From NCBI GenBank assembly GCA_025618425.1, contig CM046837.1, positions 24,397,488-24,461,487 of the forward strand: 64,000 bases of DNA, written 5' to 3'. A program made the position numbers and the translations under genes. The stretch's first letter is position 1. Each line of letters opens with the position of its first letter. The notes under the pieces were generated by a model. It was not told where the DNA came from. It worked only from the letters and a program-made list of their open reading frames with translations, and ran no database searches. The DNA comes from Heliocidaris tuberculata. Taxonomy: Eukaryota; Echinodermata; Echinoidea; Camarodonta; Echinometridae. Positions 52,471 to 63,787 of the stretch are shown here, piece by piece.

Positions 52471-55380
52471 AACGATTTTACTACATATTTCAATGAAATG
52501 CTATCGCTTCCGATCCTAAAAGATAAACAATGTTTCATACTAGGAGACTTCAACATTAATCTGTTACACTCTCATTCTAATTCGGTATCACAAGATTTTC
52601 TTGAAATAATATTAAGTTTCCTTTGCCCCCCTAATAGTAAAACCGACTCGAATGGCGGAGCAATCAGCCACTCTAATAGACAATATTCTCACTAATGTTC
52701 AACCTCTCCCCGAAACCGGCATCGTTTTATCTGATCTCACTGATCATTTTCCTGTTTTTTGTCATATGGATATGTTGAGTGATCATTCCAAATGTTCTAC
52801 AGGAGAAAAAGTACGAATTATAAATGAACAGAATTTGTCCTTATTTAAAGAAGGTTTAACGAATGCTGACTGGACGGAAGTATTCAACTCGAACGACGCT
52901 AACGAAGCGTTTAACGCTTTTATGAACACAATCATGTCGCACCTCAATACACACATCCCCCTCTGTGAAAAGAATCGCTCCAGCTATAAAAAAGTACCGA
53001 GAGCACCTTGGCTCTCAAAATCTTTACTGAAATCAATCAACCGAAAAAATAACATGTTTTATAAATCAAAAACCAATCCATCACTAAAGAAAAAGTATGA
53101 AACCTATAGAAACACTCTTGTATTCTCCGTCTAGAAAAAAAGAAGTATTTTACAAAAAAAATTAATGAACATAAAAACGACATTAAACAAACATGGAAAA
53201 TTATCAACAACGTACTGAATAAAGGCTCAACTAAAGCTCAAATCTCACAAATTGAACAAAGCGGTTCTGTTATTTCTGAACCTAACCGTCTAGCCGAAAC
53301 ACATACTTTGCAAACATTGGAGAGAACTTGGCCAAAAACATTCCTCCTATAAACAAATCATTTTTCAATTATCTGGATAACCCAGTCTCAAACAGGACCT
53401 TTTCCACTCCCGTCACTTTTTATGAAGTATGTAATATAATAAATGATCTACCAAATAAAAAAATCACGGCCACGATAGTCTAGACAACTGTATACTAAAA
53501 CAAATAGTATTTCAAATAGCAGAACCCCTAATGCACATTTTTAATCTGTCTCTAAACTCAGGAGTGGTTCCATCAAAATGAAAACTGCAAAAGTCGTCCC
53601 TATATTTAAAAAAGGAAATAAACTCAGCTTAAGTAATTACAGACCCATCTCACTCCTAACTTCACTATCGAAAATCCTTGAAAAAATTATATACAAACGT
53701 ACGGTATCCTTTCTTAAAGACAACAATATTTTTTGCAACTTCCAATTTGGATTCAGAGAAAAAACACAGCACTTCCCAAGCAGTCTTAACTCTTATTAAC
53801 ACAATAGCCAGCGCTATCGATAAAGCATCACACACGGTTGGAATCTTCCTGGACTTCTCCAAGGCCTTTGACACTATTATTGATCACACTATTTTATTAT
53901 ATAAATTATCCCATTACGGGATCAGAGGAAAGGCCTTGGAGTGGTTCAGGAACTACCTTTCTAATAGAAACCAATATGTATCACTCAACGGGCACAGTTC
54001 TTCTATTAAACCAGTAAATTGTGGAGTACCACAGGGATCTCTCCTTAGTCCCTTGCTTTTTATCTTATACATCAATGACTTTTATAAATCTTCTTCCATT
54101 TTATCTTACATATTGTTTGCTGATGATTCCAATCTCTTTTTCTCCCATCGAGACCCCGCAATTTTACTTTCAACAGTCAATTCCGAACTGAAACTTGTTA
54201 CGGACTGGATAAAGGCGAATAAGTTGTCTCTAAACATAAAGAAAACAAATTACATGCTCTTCAGCAATACTCTTCAGTCCCTGCCTGGTAATATTCTTTT
54301 TGATAACATACCTATCGAAAAAGTGAAAACTACAAAATTCCTAGGTATAATAATTGACGATAAGCTCTCCTGGAAACCACATACTGATAACTTGTCAAAA
54401 CTGATTTCGAGAAACATAGGAGTAATTAACAAGCTGAAATATCAATTCCCATCCTTTATTTTGTTGTCTCTTTACTTAACCTTATGTTTTCCATATCTTA
54501 ATTATGGAATTTTAGCATGGGGCAACTCTACCGCACAACAATTAAACAGATTACTACTACTCCAAAAAAAGGCCATGAGGATTGTATCTCTTACAGGTTA
54601 TCTCTCACATACTGACCAGCTCTTTCATAATAATAAAGTTCTCAAAGTGTCTGACTTATACCTTTATAATCTGGGTCAATTTATGTTCCAACTAATCAAT
54701 AATGAACTTCCAAATGCTCTCTCAGACCTTTTCACAACTAACAATACACTCCACAACTACCCAACAAGACAATCAAACTTTTTCCATCTTCCCGCACGAG
54801 AACGCTCTTAGCGCACAAAACATTCGTCTTTACAGGTCCCAAATTTTGGAACAGTCTCGATCCAAACCTTAAGGAAATAGAGAGACTGCACCGTTTTAAA
54901 AAAGAACTGAAATCTCTTTTGCTAAAACCATATACTAAAATGCTGCATGGTTGCTGATCTCGATCTGCACTTCGCTTCTCTCTTCTCTCTTCTCTTTTCT
55001 CTCTTCTCTCTCTCTCTCTCCCTTCCACTCTCTACAATTAGTTAATCCTTTTATGTTCTCTTCTGTTTCCATCCGCTGATTTCCGTCCTCTCTTTGTTTC
55101 TTCTCATCTTAATCTCATAATTCTACTTTCCAGCTCCTTTTCTTTGATAAATGGGGACCTAACTCGACAAGCCTCGCTTTTTATAATAGGTTCCCCCACA
55201 AGTGTATATACTGTATGCGTTTATTACCTCTACTGGAAGATGTTTATTATACTGAGCTGTTATTACGTATTATCCTTTGTATTATGCCATTTGATTTATA
55301 TAATTATATTTTGCTTTCTCATGTACAAATGTAAACCGATCGTGGAAACAAATAAAATCCAAAAAAAAAAAAAAAAAAAA
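52471..55380 (+). mobile_element. 5'-truncated L2/CR1-like LINE, broken
   Basis: Plus-strand non-LTR element running from within the endonuclease domain to a poly-A-type tail (55361-55382). ORF2 is in at least four frames. It is inserted in the GGGCAC array and lies between near-identical 200-base copies of that array. The 3' UTR has CT-rich sequence (54975-55030) and ATAAA-type signals near the tail (AATAAAATCC, 55350). Confidence 0.88.
52498..54953 (+). pseudogene. LINE ORF2 (endonuclease and RT), frameshifted
   Basis: Endonuclease C-terminal half: CFILGDFNINLL, then in another frame LIDNILTNV and VLSDLTDHFPVF. Linker: APWLSKSLLKSINRKN. RT: KVVPIFKKGNKLSLSNYRPI and SLLTSLSKILEK, then after a frame change GIFLDFSKAFDTI, GVPQGSLLSPLLFILYIND and the catalytic box FADDS. 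The C-terminal part has LGIIIDDKLSW and SLYLTLCFPYLNYGILAWG, and after a last frame change KTFVFTGPKFWNSLDP. The clade is the same broad L2/CR1 group as the intact LINE at 22808 but the two differ at most positions. Frame changes lie near 52640, 53130, 53500, 53770 and 54800. It cannot make a full protein. Confidence 0.9.
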
Positions 55381-55590
55381 AAGGGAAAATTGCACTATTA
55401 GAACGGAAAATGGGCACTAATCAGACGAAAACAGGCGCCTTTATCGGATTTCAAAAGGGGCACTCATGTATGAGGTTAAAAGGGCCACTTATCAGAAGGT
55501 GAAAAGGGCACTTATTTGGAAGAAAAAAGGGGCACTATACGAAGAAAAAGGGGCACTTATCAGCTATGAAAAGGGGCACTTTTGGGGTAC
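55381..55590 (+). repeat. GGGCACTTATCAGAA-type array (right copy)
   Basis: GGGAAAATTGCACTATTAGA to AAAAGGGGCACTTTT matches 52266-52462 unit by unit for almost 200 bases (for example TTTCAAAAGGGGCACTCATG, GAGGTTAAAAGGGCCACTTA in both). It starts directly after the poly-A tail of the LINE. Confidence 0.85.
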
Positions 55591-56400
55591 TTCAAAAAAG
55601 TGACCTTGGTGATCACTCTGCATTCGATGAGAGTTCATTGAGCGCTCATTGTCAATCAAAGGTGCTCTCTGGGAGACCAACTGAAATCCCTGAGAGATGC
55701 AGCTGCGACCAACCGAGATTACTGAATGACGAAGAGAGAGTTCACTGAAAGACTTGAAAAGAAAAAAAAATGCTTTCGGCGGAAAATTCACCAAAAATGT
55801 TGAAATGATCTCTAAGGTCTTCCATGATCTCCATCAAGTTAACAGTCTCTCAATCTCTGAGGGAAGCACTCTTTCAATGAATGCTCAGCGATCTCTCTAC
55901 GAGCGCTCAACGGTCTCATCAGTCTTTCAATGATCTCTCGGCAATTTCTCAACAAACGCAACATTTTTGGCAAATTTTTCGGCCAAGCATTTTTTCAATG
56001 GTCTTTCAGTGATTCAGTGATCTCCATTGGTCACTCATAGGTCTCCCTCGATGAGTGCTCAGTGCTGAAGGATCTCCAGAGCGTTTCCACAGAAACAGAG
56101 AGGGGGGGGGGGGAGGGGGGGGGGAGTGGTCGAAAACTGCTGAGGGATCATGTCAATTTTTTGTGGCCCAATGGTTGCCTAAATGTCTCCTTCCTCTGGA
56201 AAGCAGGTTTAAGAAAATGTTTTGAACCAGTTCAAAACTTGAAAGTGACAATGGAGACCACAGAGATCACTGAAAGATCATTGAGAAACCATTGAAGACC
56301 TTAGATATCATTGAGAGCTCTCTGAAAGACTGTTGAGAGATCTGTCATTTTCTGGCGAAATTCAATGGTCTCTCAACGGTCTCACCTCTTTGGAAAGGGG
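55591..56400. repeat. GATCTCTCA / TGAGAGATC motif region
   Basis: Variants of TCTCTCAATGATCTC and CATTGAGAGA occur about 25 times; mostly one direction left of a G run (56102-56125) and mostly the opposite right of it. Ends were not defined. The layout suggests an element with subterminal arrays, as with the Harbinger copies. ORFs here are by-products. Confidence 0.55.
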
Positions 56401-57600
56401 AAGAATCACATTTTTATGTTATAGTTTTCATTTTAATGACAAAATGTGCAAAGTATAGGTGAAATTTTGGATATAAAAAACGATACGAAATAAAACTTTC
56501 ACCTTTGAAAAAAATGGTTATAAGGCAAGTCTATTTATTTTAACCTAAAATGATTTTTACATTAAAGCTGAACATCTATGCTTAATGAAAACATCATTAA
56601 GTTATAACATGGGAAACATTTTAATTTTTTAATTTTTTCCTAAGCCAAGTGCAAAATATCTGCCTAAAGCCAAGAATACTGGAATGTGATTGGTAAGATA
56701 GACTGCCCTTACACCCAGGAATCTCAACATTCCACATCTGTTTGCCAGCTTGGTCACTGAAGATCACTGTCCCCATGTGGTATTATGTTCAAAACAACGC
56801 GCAGGCTAGTTTTTGGCCTTATTCAGCCAATCAGAAAACTGGATTTCAAGCTTTCAAAAAAAAAAAAAAAAAAAAAAAAATCCCCCTAAATTCGTGCTGT
56901 AACTTTTTGCTAAAACGTATGTTTTTGACTCAATTAAAGAGTGCCCCATGTAAAGAATGTTATTTTGAAGGAAAAAATACAGTCTTTCAGCAATATAAAT
57001 ATTATTTGGGGGAAAAAATGCACACGGATCAATAAATATGAGAAGAGGGAAAATTGTGTTCTGAGGCAACACTTTCTCCCTAAATTTCACTTATTTTTCT
57101 CAATCTGTAATTTAAAAGACTGAACAAATCTGGAAGTGTGACATCTGTTCTTTTCAATGGTATAGTAATCAAAGACTTCACCTGATGATAAAGTGGCTAA
57201 TCTCTTCCAGAGGGAAAATCTCAAGATACACGAGATTTTACAGGATGGAAGATTTGGCCAGGGGAGGAACTGGATGAATACTGCCTGTTTGCTCGTTAGC
57301 ATACAGACCTGCCGACTGACAGACAAAAGCAAAAACAAACAAACAAACGTTGATACCTAACTGATTTGTTTTCTAGTTTTATGCCGGATACCCAGCGACG
57401 GTTTTTTTGGTCTAAACGGTCTAAGTGCATTAAATATCAAAGATTGATTGTTTTAAAATTGGCGCAAAATTTTTCCAAGGATGAGCTTTTCAAACTTTCC
57501 CCACCAAAAAAAAAGAAAAAAAAAAGAAGAAAAAAATCTAATTGAATTCTGATTTTGGCCTTCCGCTATATAGAACTCCTAGCGTCTTAGGTGTCTTCAC
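56401..57600. other. No gene recognised
   Basis: AT-rich sequence with a poly-A of about 26 (56856-56881), CAAACAAACAAACG (57335) and A-rich tract (57504-57535). The ORFs at 56742-57035 and 57087-57338 show no recognisable domains and cross simple repeats. Confidence 0.45.
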
Positions 57601-57625
57601 TTTTATATACCTCCATACATGTATA

Positions 57626-57627
57626 TG

Positions 57628-57680
<53 letters not shown>
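57626..57680. repeat. (TA)n microsatellite
   Basis: About 24 TA units (57632-57679), directly before the 3' end of the minus-strand Penelope-like element; such elements often insert at or carry AT repeats. Confidence 0.9.
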
Positions 57681-57683
<3 letters not shown>

Positions 57684-57751
57684 GTTCTGCGTCGGTTTTG
57701 GTAAAATACAAATAGAAAAGACAAAGATAAATCAAAAAACCGTAGAGATGT

Positions 57752-57796
57752 CAATATTCCGATATTTCGGGCACAGCCCTTTGTCAAGGAATGACA
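57752..57796 (-). ncRNA. Degenerate hammerhead-like motif of the Penelope-like element
   Basis: The minus strand reads CTTGACAAAGGGCTGTGCCC and then GAAATA. This follows the hammerhead layout C-T-G-A-N-G-A, stem II (GGGC/GCCC with a TGT loop), GAAA. The core has TTGACAA where an active ribozyme needs CTGANGA, two critical changes, so activity is unlikely. Hammerheads are an established part of Penelope-like elements. Confidence 0.45.
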
Positions 57797-58129
57797 AATT
57801 TATTAAGCGTCAACATGATCAAAACAAAAAGCAAATAAAAGACGCGCAAAATGGTTGCGTAAAAACAAAATTTAAGAACTCCCCAGAAGTGACGTAACAA
57901 TACATCAAGAGAAGAATAACGAAGAAGAGCTAAGAGAAAGAGAGAGAGAGAGAAAAAAAAAGAGGAAAAGAGGAAAGAGGAAAAGAGGAAGGAGGATGAG
58001 AAAAAGAAAAAAAAAGAAGAGAGAATGAAAAAAAAAAGAAAAGAAAAAGAAGGAAGAGGGGAAAAAAGAGAGAGGGAAATAAAAAAGAGAAAGGGACAAG
58101 AAAAGAAAAAGAAAAGAAAAGAAAGAAAA

Positions 58130-59397
58130 TTACGTGATGGGAAATGAGCGGAAAGAAGCATTAATTCCTCTTGGTTGGAGGCAGCCAAGGCGAAAAATCA
58201 TACGTTCCTCTTCCTGCTTGCGTAGCTTGTCGGAGCTGAAAGAACTGCGTAATATGCACACTAAAAAGTTCTGGATGTCATGGTTGTTAGAGTTAAAGTT
58301 AAAGTGAGCAGCCACAGGTAATCCAGTCGTGTTGAGTCGTATGGACCTCAAATGCTCTGTCACACGATCAGCTAGTCGGCGCTTAGTTTCTCCTATGTAG
58401 AGCTGATGACACTGGGTGCAATGGATAGCATAAATGCAATCGTCCGTTGTGCAGGAGAACTTTCCATGGATAACCCATTGAGACTTAGGACCTCTAATGG
58501 TGGTAGTGGCAGTGGTGACTTTGCAGGTGTTGCATCTGGGTCTGCCACAGGGATAGGTACCACTCTGGGAGAGGTCAGGAGTAGTAGGCAGTCGGGAAGA
58601 TAATAAGGCTTGTCGCAACGAGTGATCCTTACGATACGCTATATGAGAGGCGGCTCCTTGAAGATCCCTGCGGTAGCTGGGTCATCTCGCAAGAGGGAGA
58701 AGTTATCATTGATGATCTTGGCAACACGTTGGTTGGTGGGGTGGTACGTGAGGACAAAGGGTACCCTGGAGGCGGTGGCTGCCATACGAGGTTCCAAAAC
58801 GGCCACGCGAGGTTGCTTGAGAATTCTGCTCTTGGCAGAGGTGACGATGCTATCAGGATATCCCCTCTGGATGAAGAAACCAGTCATCTTATCAACCTGC
58901 CGTTGGAAGTCATCATCCTCACTGCAAAGTCGACGGACACGTGTCAGTTGAGAATACGGAATAGACCGCTTGCAAGCCGGTGGATGAGATGATGCATAAT
59001 TCAAATACGCATGAGAGTCAGTCGGTTTGTAGTGGACAGAAGTCTTGATACCGGTGTCAGTAAGAGAGATGTCAATATCCAGGAACGACACGCATCTATT
59101 AGAGGTCTCATGGGTAACCTTCACCGTAGGATGAGAACAGTTGAATTTGTTGATGAAGTTGAGTAGGTTCTCCTCCGTCCCGGTGGCAATACCAAGGTAG
59201 TCGTCGATATACCTTTTGAAGAGAAGGGGCTGTTGCGTGTCATCATCAGATAGAATCTTCGTCTCGAGATGGCCCATAAAGAGACAGGCGAAGGACGGCC
59301 CCATTTTGGTTCCCATGGCAACTCCTCGTGTTTGTCGATAGAATGAGCGTTGGATGTTGGTGTACAGAGATCGGACATCCATGGTAAAAAGTAACAA
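58130..59397 (-). pseudogene. Penelope-like RT and GIY-YIG endonuclease, frameshifted
   Basis: RT part (59397-58639): LLFTMDVRSLYTNIQ, then directly RQTRGVAMGTKMGPSFACLF, RYIDDYLGI (catalytic YIDD), CVSFLDIDI and HYKPTDSHAYLNYASSHP. About 60 residues usually between TNI and GVAMGTK are missing. Endonuclease part (58618-58130): CGRPRCNTCK with paired Cys, FSCTTDDCIYAIHCTQC, YIGETKRRLADRVTEHL (the GIY-YIG active-site region), PVAAHF and the C-terminal RKQEEERMIF. The two parts are in different frames, joined near 58625 by what looks like a two-base insertion. Known function of the family: target-primed integration with the GIY-YIG nuclease. This copy is inactive. Confidence 0.9.
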
Positions 59398-59489
59398 TCA
59401 TACAGATCATTAAGGGTTCTGCTATTTGCAACAGTATGATTGATGACTGAGATAACATTTTTTGTGGTTATAATCTACCACAGACTATG

Positions 59490-60060
59490 ACTATATAAAT
59501 ATTTATACAAAGAAATACATAGTAAGTATTTCTACAAGTTGTAAACATATTGTAAATATTGTCAGGTTTAGGCTTATTAATTTGATGTAGAATATAAGCC
59601 TTGAAAGGGGGAAATAACATGCAAAACAGCACATTTTTCGCAAAAAACCCCCAAACATTTGCACATTCATCAGAGTTGTAAATTTTGAATCTTCATGGAT
59701 GGAATAATCTGTCATTTTTCATGGGAAGTACTCTATTTGCAGTGGTTTGTGGTGTAATATAAATATTTGTGTAAAGAAATACATATTTAGTATGGCTACA
59801 AGTTGTAAACATATTGTAAATATGTGTCAGGTTGGTTAGACTAATTAATTTGATGTAGAATATAACCACGACAGTTCAATAGATTTAGTATCCTCGAAAG
59901 GGGGAAATGACATACAAAACAGCACATTTTTCGCAAAAAACCCCTAACATTTACACATTCATCAGAATTCTAAATATTGAATCTTCATGGATGGAATAAT
60001 TGGTCATTTTTCACGGGAAGTACTCTGTTTGCAGTGGTTTGTGGTGTATACTGTTGGTTA
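59490..60060. repeat. Tandem duplication, units of about 270-300 bp
   Basis: AAAGAAATACATAGTAAGTA at 59508 and AAAGAAATACATATTTAGTA at 59776 start two matching units. Shared landmarks are ACAAGTTGTAAACATATTGT, TTAATTTGATGTAGAATATA, GAAAGGGGGAAAT, CAGCACATTTTTCGCAAAAA, CATTCATCAGA, CTTCATGGATGGAATAAT and TTTGCAGTGGTTTGTGGTGT. The second unit has an extra 30 bases (ACGACAGTTCAATAGATTTA). Non-coding. Confidence 0.88.
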
Positions 60061-60725
60061 GATACGAACAATCAAAATTACAATTGATGACGTACAAAGT
60101 CCTATTTATATTTTCAACACCTTTTTTCTTCCCGAAGTATTTCAGGTTATCCTTTTTATTGAATCTGTATAGGCGTATGGTAAAATTGTGACAGTATAGG
60201 GCTAATGTTTTTAACTCTAATTTCAACAGCTCGAAATTTGGGCGAGCAAGTAAGAAAAAGACTGACACTTTACAATAGTGTAGTTAGAATGACTAATAAA
60301 AATGTAATGAATGATCTAAATAAGATATAAAAATCTTAAATGAACCCTCTTGCTGCCTGAATATGGGGTGAAGGTTGACGGAAAATTGTCAATCAAAATC
60401 CCTGGGGGAGGGGGAGGGGGAGGGGGCTGCAACCCCACGGACCTTGTAAGATGTAACCGCAAAGGAAACAAAAATATTCAGTAAAATATCTGTATCTCTG
60501 CAACTGTGTGTGGTTTTATGTATGTTTAAGGTATTTTTGGTAGATTAACTTTATGTGCAGTGACCACATCTGTATTTCCGCATAGGTTGTGTATACAATG
60601 AAATTAAAAGAAAACTTTTAGCTTAATGCCTTCCTGTAAATGGTAATTAGATATATCATATTCAGTCCATCTGTTTTCTTCGTTCAATATTATAACTTAT
60701 GATTGAATTCTGCTCCCATCTTCTA
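60061..60725. other. No gene recognised
   Basis: AT-rich, with a GGGGGAGGGGG run (60403-60426). Several weak ORFs of fewer than 100 codons without domains. Nothing supported. Confidence 0.45.
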
Positions 60726-60727
60726 TA

Positions 60728-61199
60728 CAGTGTGAGTCAATAAAAAGGATACCCACATTCAGGCCCCAATATTTTAAAAACCAAGTGAAATCGCTAAAAT
60801 GTATTATAATGGTATGATAGTTGATGATGTCTTCTTTAATTTGATAGGCTGCTCGCCAAAATGCGATCATGGATGAATGAGCACTGGCCATTTTCAAAAA
60901 GTATGTGAGAATCGTCTTTGCCCAAGTTTGGGCTGAATGGTGTTCGGGAGTTGCTTTATGAGTTCGTTCTATTTCAGCCAACCTTGGGTTGACCGTTCAT
61001 TTCATTCAAAACTTGGGCAGAGGCAAATTTGACATGCATCAGGAAAAATGTTACTGTTCAGCTGTCCATTGTCGAATTTTATTGATCAAGGTGTCAACTT
61101 TAAGGAAACATATATGAGTATCTCTAATAAAATCTATATGTATCGATTGCAACGACATTTATGGTTGAATCTGTGTTTCATTTTTATTGACTTACACTG
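60728..61199. mobile_element. Tc1/mariner-type MITE, TA-flanked (472 bp)
   Basis: CAGTGTGAGTCAATAAAAAG at the left and TTTTTATTGACTTACACTG at the right, with TA outside each (60726-60727 and 61200-61201), the hallmark of Tc1/mariner insertion. The minus ORF at 60697-60981 (TPEHHSAQTWAKTILTYFLK) crosses the border and has no DDE motif, so it is not a transposase as it stands. Confidence 0.8.
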
Positions 61200-61600
61200 T
61201 ATGTGGAGGGGCATGTATGTGGAGGGGCATGTGTAGTGGATATGGAGTTCGTGTACAGTTCATGTTAAGTTTTGGCGACCACTATGAATGTATTCTACTT
61301 GTTCCCACTAATAAAAAAAAATGGTGTTGCCATTTTATCTGTTGAACTTTAGTGACCTTAACCCATAAGGTCAAAAGTCAAAGGTCATTGACATGACCAT
61401 ACGTCATTCAAAGTATGTTGAATTTGGTATCAAATTGTAGCAAACTTTATAAGGAATATGTTCATGATGACACATGACATAGGTTTCGTCTTTAGACCTC
61501 TCAGATTTTTGTTATACATGTATGTAAATCCACATAAATAAACTTATTACAATACACTCAAAATATGCATGTTTAATTAATTTCCTTTTTTAATTAACTT
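61200..61600. other. No gene recognised
   Basis: Has a short tandem GTATGTGGAGGGGCAT pair (61199-61231) and TGACCTTAACCCATAAGGTCAA palindrome-like text (61351). No coding feature. Confidence 0.45.
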
Positions 61601-61604
61601 GCAT

Positions 61605-61842
61605 CATGCCAAATATGGTTATGTTATGACTTTCCATTGCAGAGATATAGCATATGTCAGAATTTTACAAAATGGCGCCTAGATGATGTCACGATGTTTT
61701 GACTATGTTGCAAAAATTTCTGTGCCGAGACAATTACCATATCTACCATTGTACCAAATTTGAGTACATTTGAATTAGTAGTTTTGGAGATATTGTGCAT
61801 ACAAAAAAGTGGGTAGAAATAAAAATAAATAAATAATAAGAA
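61605..61842 (+). repeat. Dispersed repeat family A, copy 2
   Basis: Same-orientation partner of 12865-13090. It has an extra GAGACAATTACCATATCTAC relative to the first copy and ends in (AATA)n followed by (AAG)n (61838-61860). Contains ACAAAATGGCGCCTAGATGA and ATACAAAAAAGTGGGTAGAA. Confidence 0.8.
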
Positions 61843-61860
61843 GAAGAAGAAGAAAGAAAG

Positions 61861-62663
61861 AAAAAAAGAAAGAAAAATTCGTACAAAAATATAAGGTGGT
61901 CTATACTTGAAGTACAGCCTACCTAATAATGTGTCGTTTAAATCAGTGTTTTAGTGACTACTGATGTAATGCTAAATGTTTAAACAGTAGAATCCTAGAT
62001 GTTGAGTCATAATTAAGTGATAGTCCAACAGATTGGTGCAGAAAATTGATGGAATTGTGCACTTTTTCGTAAAAACATAAAATTTGGCATGTAGGTAGAG
62101 TTTTTTATGCCGAATAATTCTAGATAGGGGGCCACCAAAAATTCGGGCCCTGGGACCAAATGTGCCCATTAAAAAAAAATGGCCCTCTCAGGGTCCTTCC
62201 CCTTCAAAGTCTTGCACCCTCCTCATTAATATACCCTTTCTTACCTGCAAGAACTCTTGAGAGCGAACGTACAGGCCCGTGCAGGTACCGTGCAACCGAC
62301 GCGCGACATGTCACGGCTCCGTATGGAGCGCCTTAATTGGACTTCCTGAGACCTCCACAAGGAGCCCGTGCGATGGTCGCAAGAAGCACGTGCAGGGAGT
62401 ACGATGGCTGCGCGTGTCACGTATGTTCATCTGAACACGTAGCCACACACAGAGATTGTTGGGCATGTCCAACAGTCTCTTTGCGTGTCGATCCTGCGTG
62501 CTCTTACGTGCTTGGAAAAAATGTGCGACGCAAGTAGGGTCTTTTAAATTTTTGTTCAGCTTTTTTATTTGGGGGGCCTGTAAGAGGGGTAGGATAAGGA
62601 GTACGCCGGGTCTTTCGGGGTTATGATGAGTAAGTCTCTGGTACCATCTTACAACACAAATTA
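61861..62663. other. No gene; CGTG-rich stretch at 62270-62530
   Basis: Most is AT-rich. From 62270 to 62530 composition shifts to GC-rich with CGTGCAGG, GCACGTGC and CGTGTCACG-like words in both directions, comparable to subterminal arrays seen elsewhere; no paired ends found. The 190-codon minus ORF (62311-62883) runs through this and a MITE and is not accepted. Confidence 0.4.
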
Positions 62664-62906
62664 CAGTGCCGTCACCAGCTTTTTTCAAGGGGGGGGGGGG
62701 GAGAGTGCCTTTTGGGGGAAAAAAAAGACAAAACTTACCAACTCCAATGTCAGGCAGTGGTGCTGGTGGCGCAGATATGAGCTGTTCGACACTACACAAT
62801 AGTGCATATAGCCGGCCGGCCAGATGGAGGTATAGACAAATGTACTGCCTACTGGTCACTATAGAACATGCCGCCCTTTTCAAAAGACACGACGCCCCCC
62901 CCCCCC

Positions 62907-62938
<32 letters not shown>

Positions 62939-63000
62939 TTTTTTTTTTGTCTGGAGGGGGGTGCGTTCGCACCCTCCGCACCCCCCTGGCGACGCCCATG
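62664..63000. mobile_element. MITE family with 5-base duplication, copy 2 (337 bp)
   Basis: Starts CAGTGCCGTCACCAGCTTTT and ends CTGGCGACGCCCATG, bordered by AATTA on both sides (62659-62663 and 63001-63005). It differs from the copy at 28945 mainly by about 60 more bases in the middle (with GCCGGCCGGCC) and by the length of the A, C, G and T runs. Confidence 0.82.
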
Positions 63001-63005
63001 AATTA

Positions 63006-63780
63006 TAAGGACATGAATGCAGGAAGATCATATTCCAAGTCAATGGGTTCTTGTATTGAATATGTCTAAACTGCATGTTTCATTGATTCTATTCATTAAC
63101 AGTAGAACATTCTTCAATACCATGACTGCATGAGTCAATTCATTGTCCTTTTAGAATCATCCATTGATTATACCTGACCTACCCTGAATTTGGAGGTCAC
63201 ACACCAACAATTCAAAATCCAACATTTCAGTGTTGAACCAAAAAACCGCACAAGAAACTGGAATATGTTTTTCGAAGTCCCTCTCCCACGCAGACATGAG
63301 TTCATGGTACTTTTTAACCGACACTGTTTCTTGTTACTTCAAACAGCAGGTACCATAATACATGTGGTTCTAAGTTAGACCTTTGTCATGTCTATACGAA
63401 AATGGTTTTATGTCTTCAATGTTTAAATCTAAGGGTTCCATCTTATGTGTGCATTGTGGTGAAAGTTTTGATTTTTTTATGTTGAGTAATTAAAAAATGA
63501 CACTGGCTATCGCTGATAAAAAAAAAAATACATGAGTAATTATTATAACTCATGCCATGGGATCGATTGCGTGGATAAATATGTTCCGTAATTATTCATT
63601 AATATTGTTACAAATGCCCCAGCCCCAGCTATCCATCTTTAAGTCAGCATAAATCGATGTATCAAAGATGCGTCTACAATTTGGAAAACAGATCCATTTG
63701 CTGCCTGAAATAATTCAGTTTACCATTAGTAAATGTCATTGTATTTCCATTTACGAAATCATGCATATTATTATGGCGAT
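63006..63780. other. No gene recognised
   Basis: AT-rich with no ORF or repeat that I can support. May include more of the decayed LINE at the right edge. Confidence 0.4.
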
Positions 63781-63787
63781 TATATAC

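Larger units (their letters stand above)
57690..59400 (-). mobile_element. Penelope-like element, broken
   Basis: Minus-strand retroelement with reverse transcriptase and GIY-YIG endonuclease in the order typical of Penelope-like elements. It starts inside the RT domain (5' truncated), has an internal deletion there, a frameshift near 58625, and a long A/G-rich 3' region (57905-58130). Near its 3' end is the phrase GGGCTGTGCCCGAAATATCG (minus strand), which is typical of the repeat region of these elements. Confidence 0.88.

Noticed and set aside
60697..60981. Mariner transposase fragment
   Set aside because: No helix-turn-helix or DDE/D motif; ORF crosses the element border. Only the TA-flanked ends support a mariner-type MITE.
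62311..62883. 190-codon minus-strand ORF
   Set aside because: Runs through a MITE, poly-C/G runs and unrelated sequence; no recognisable domain.
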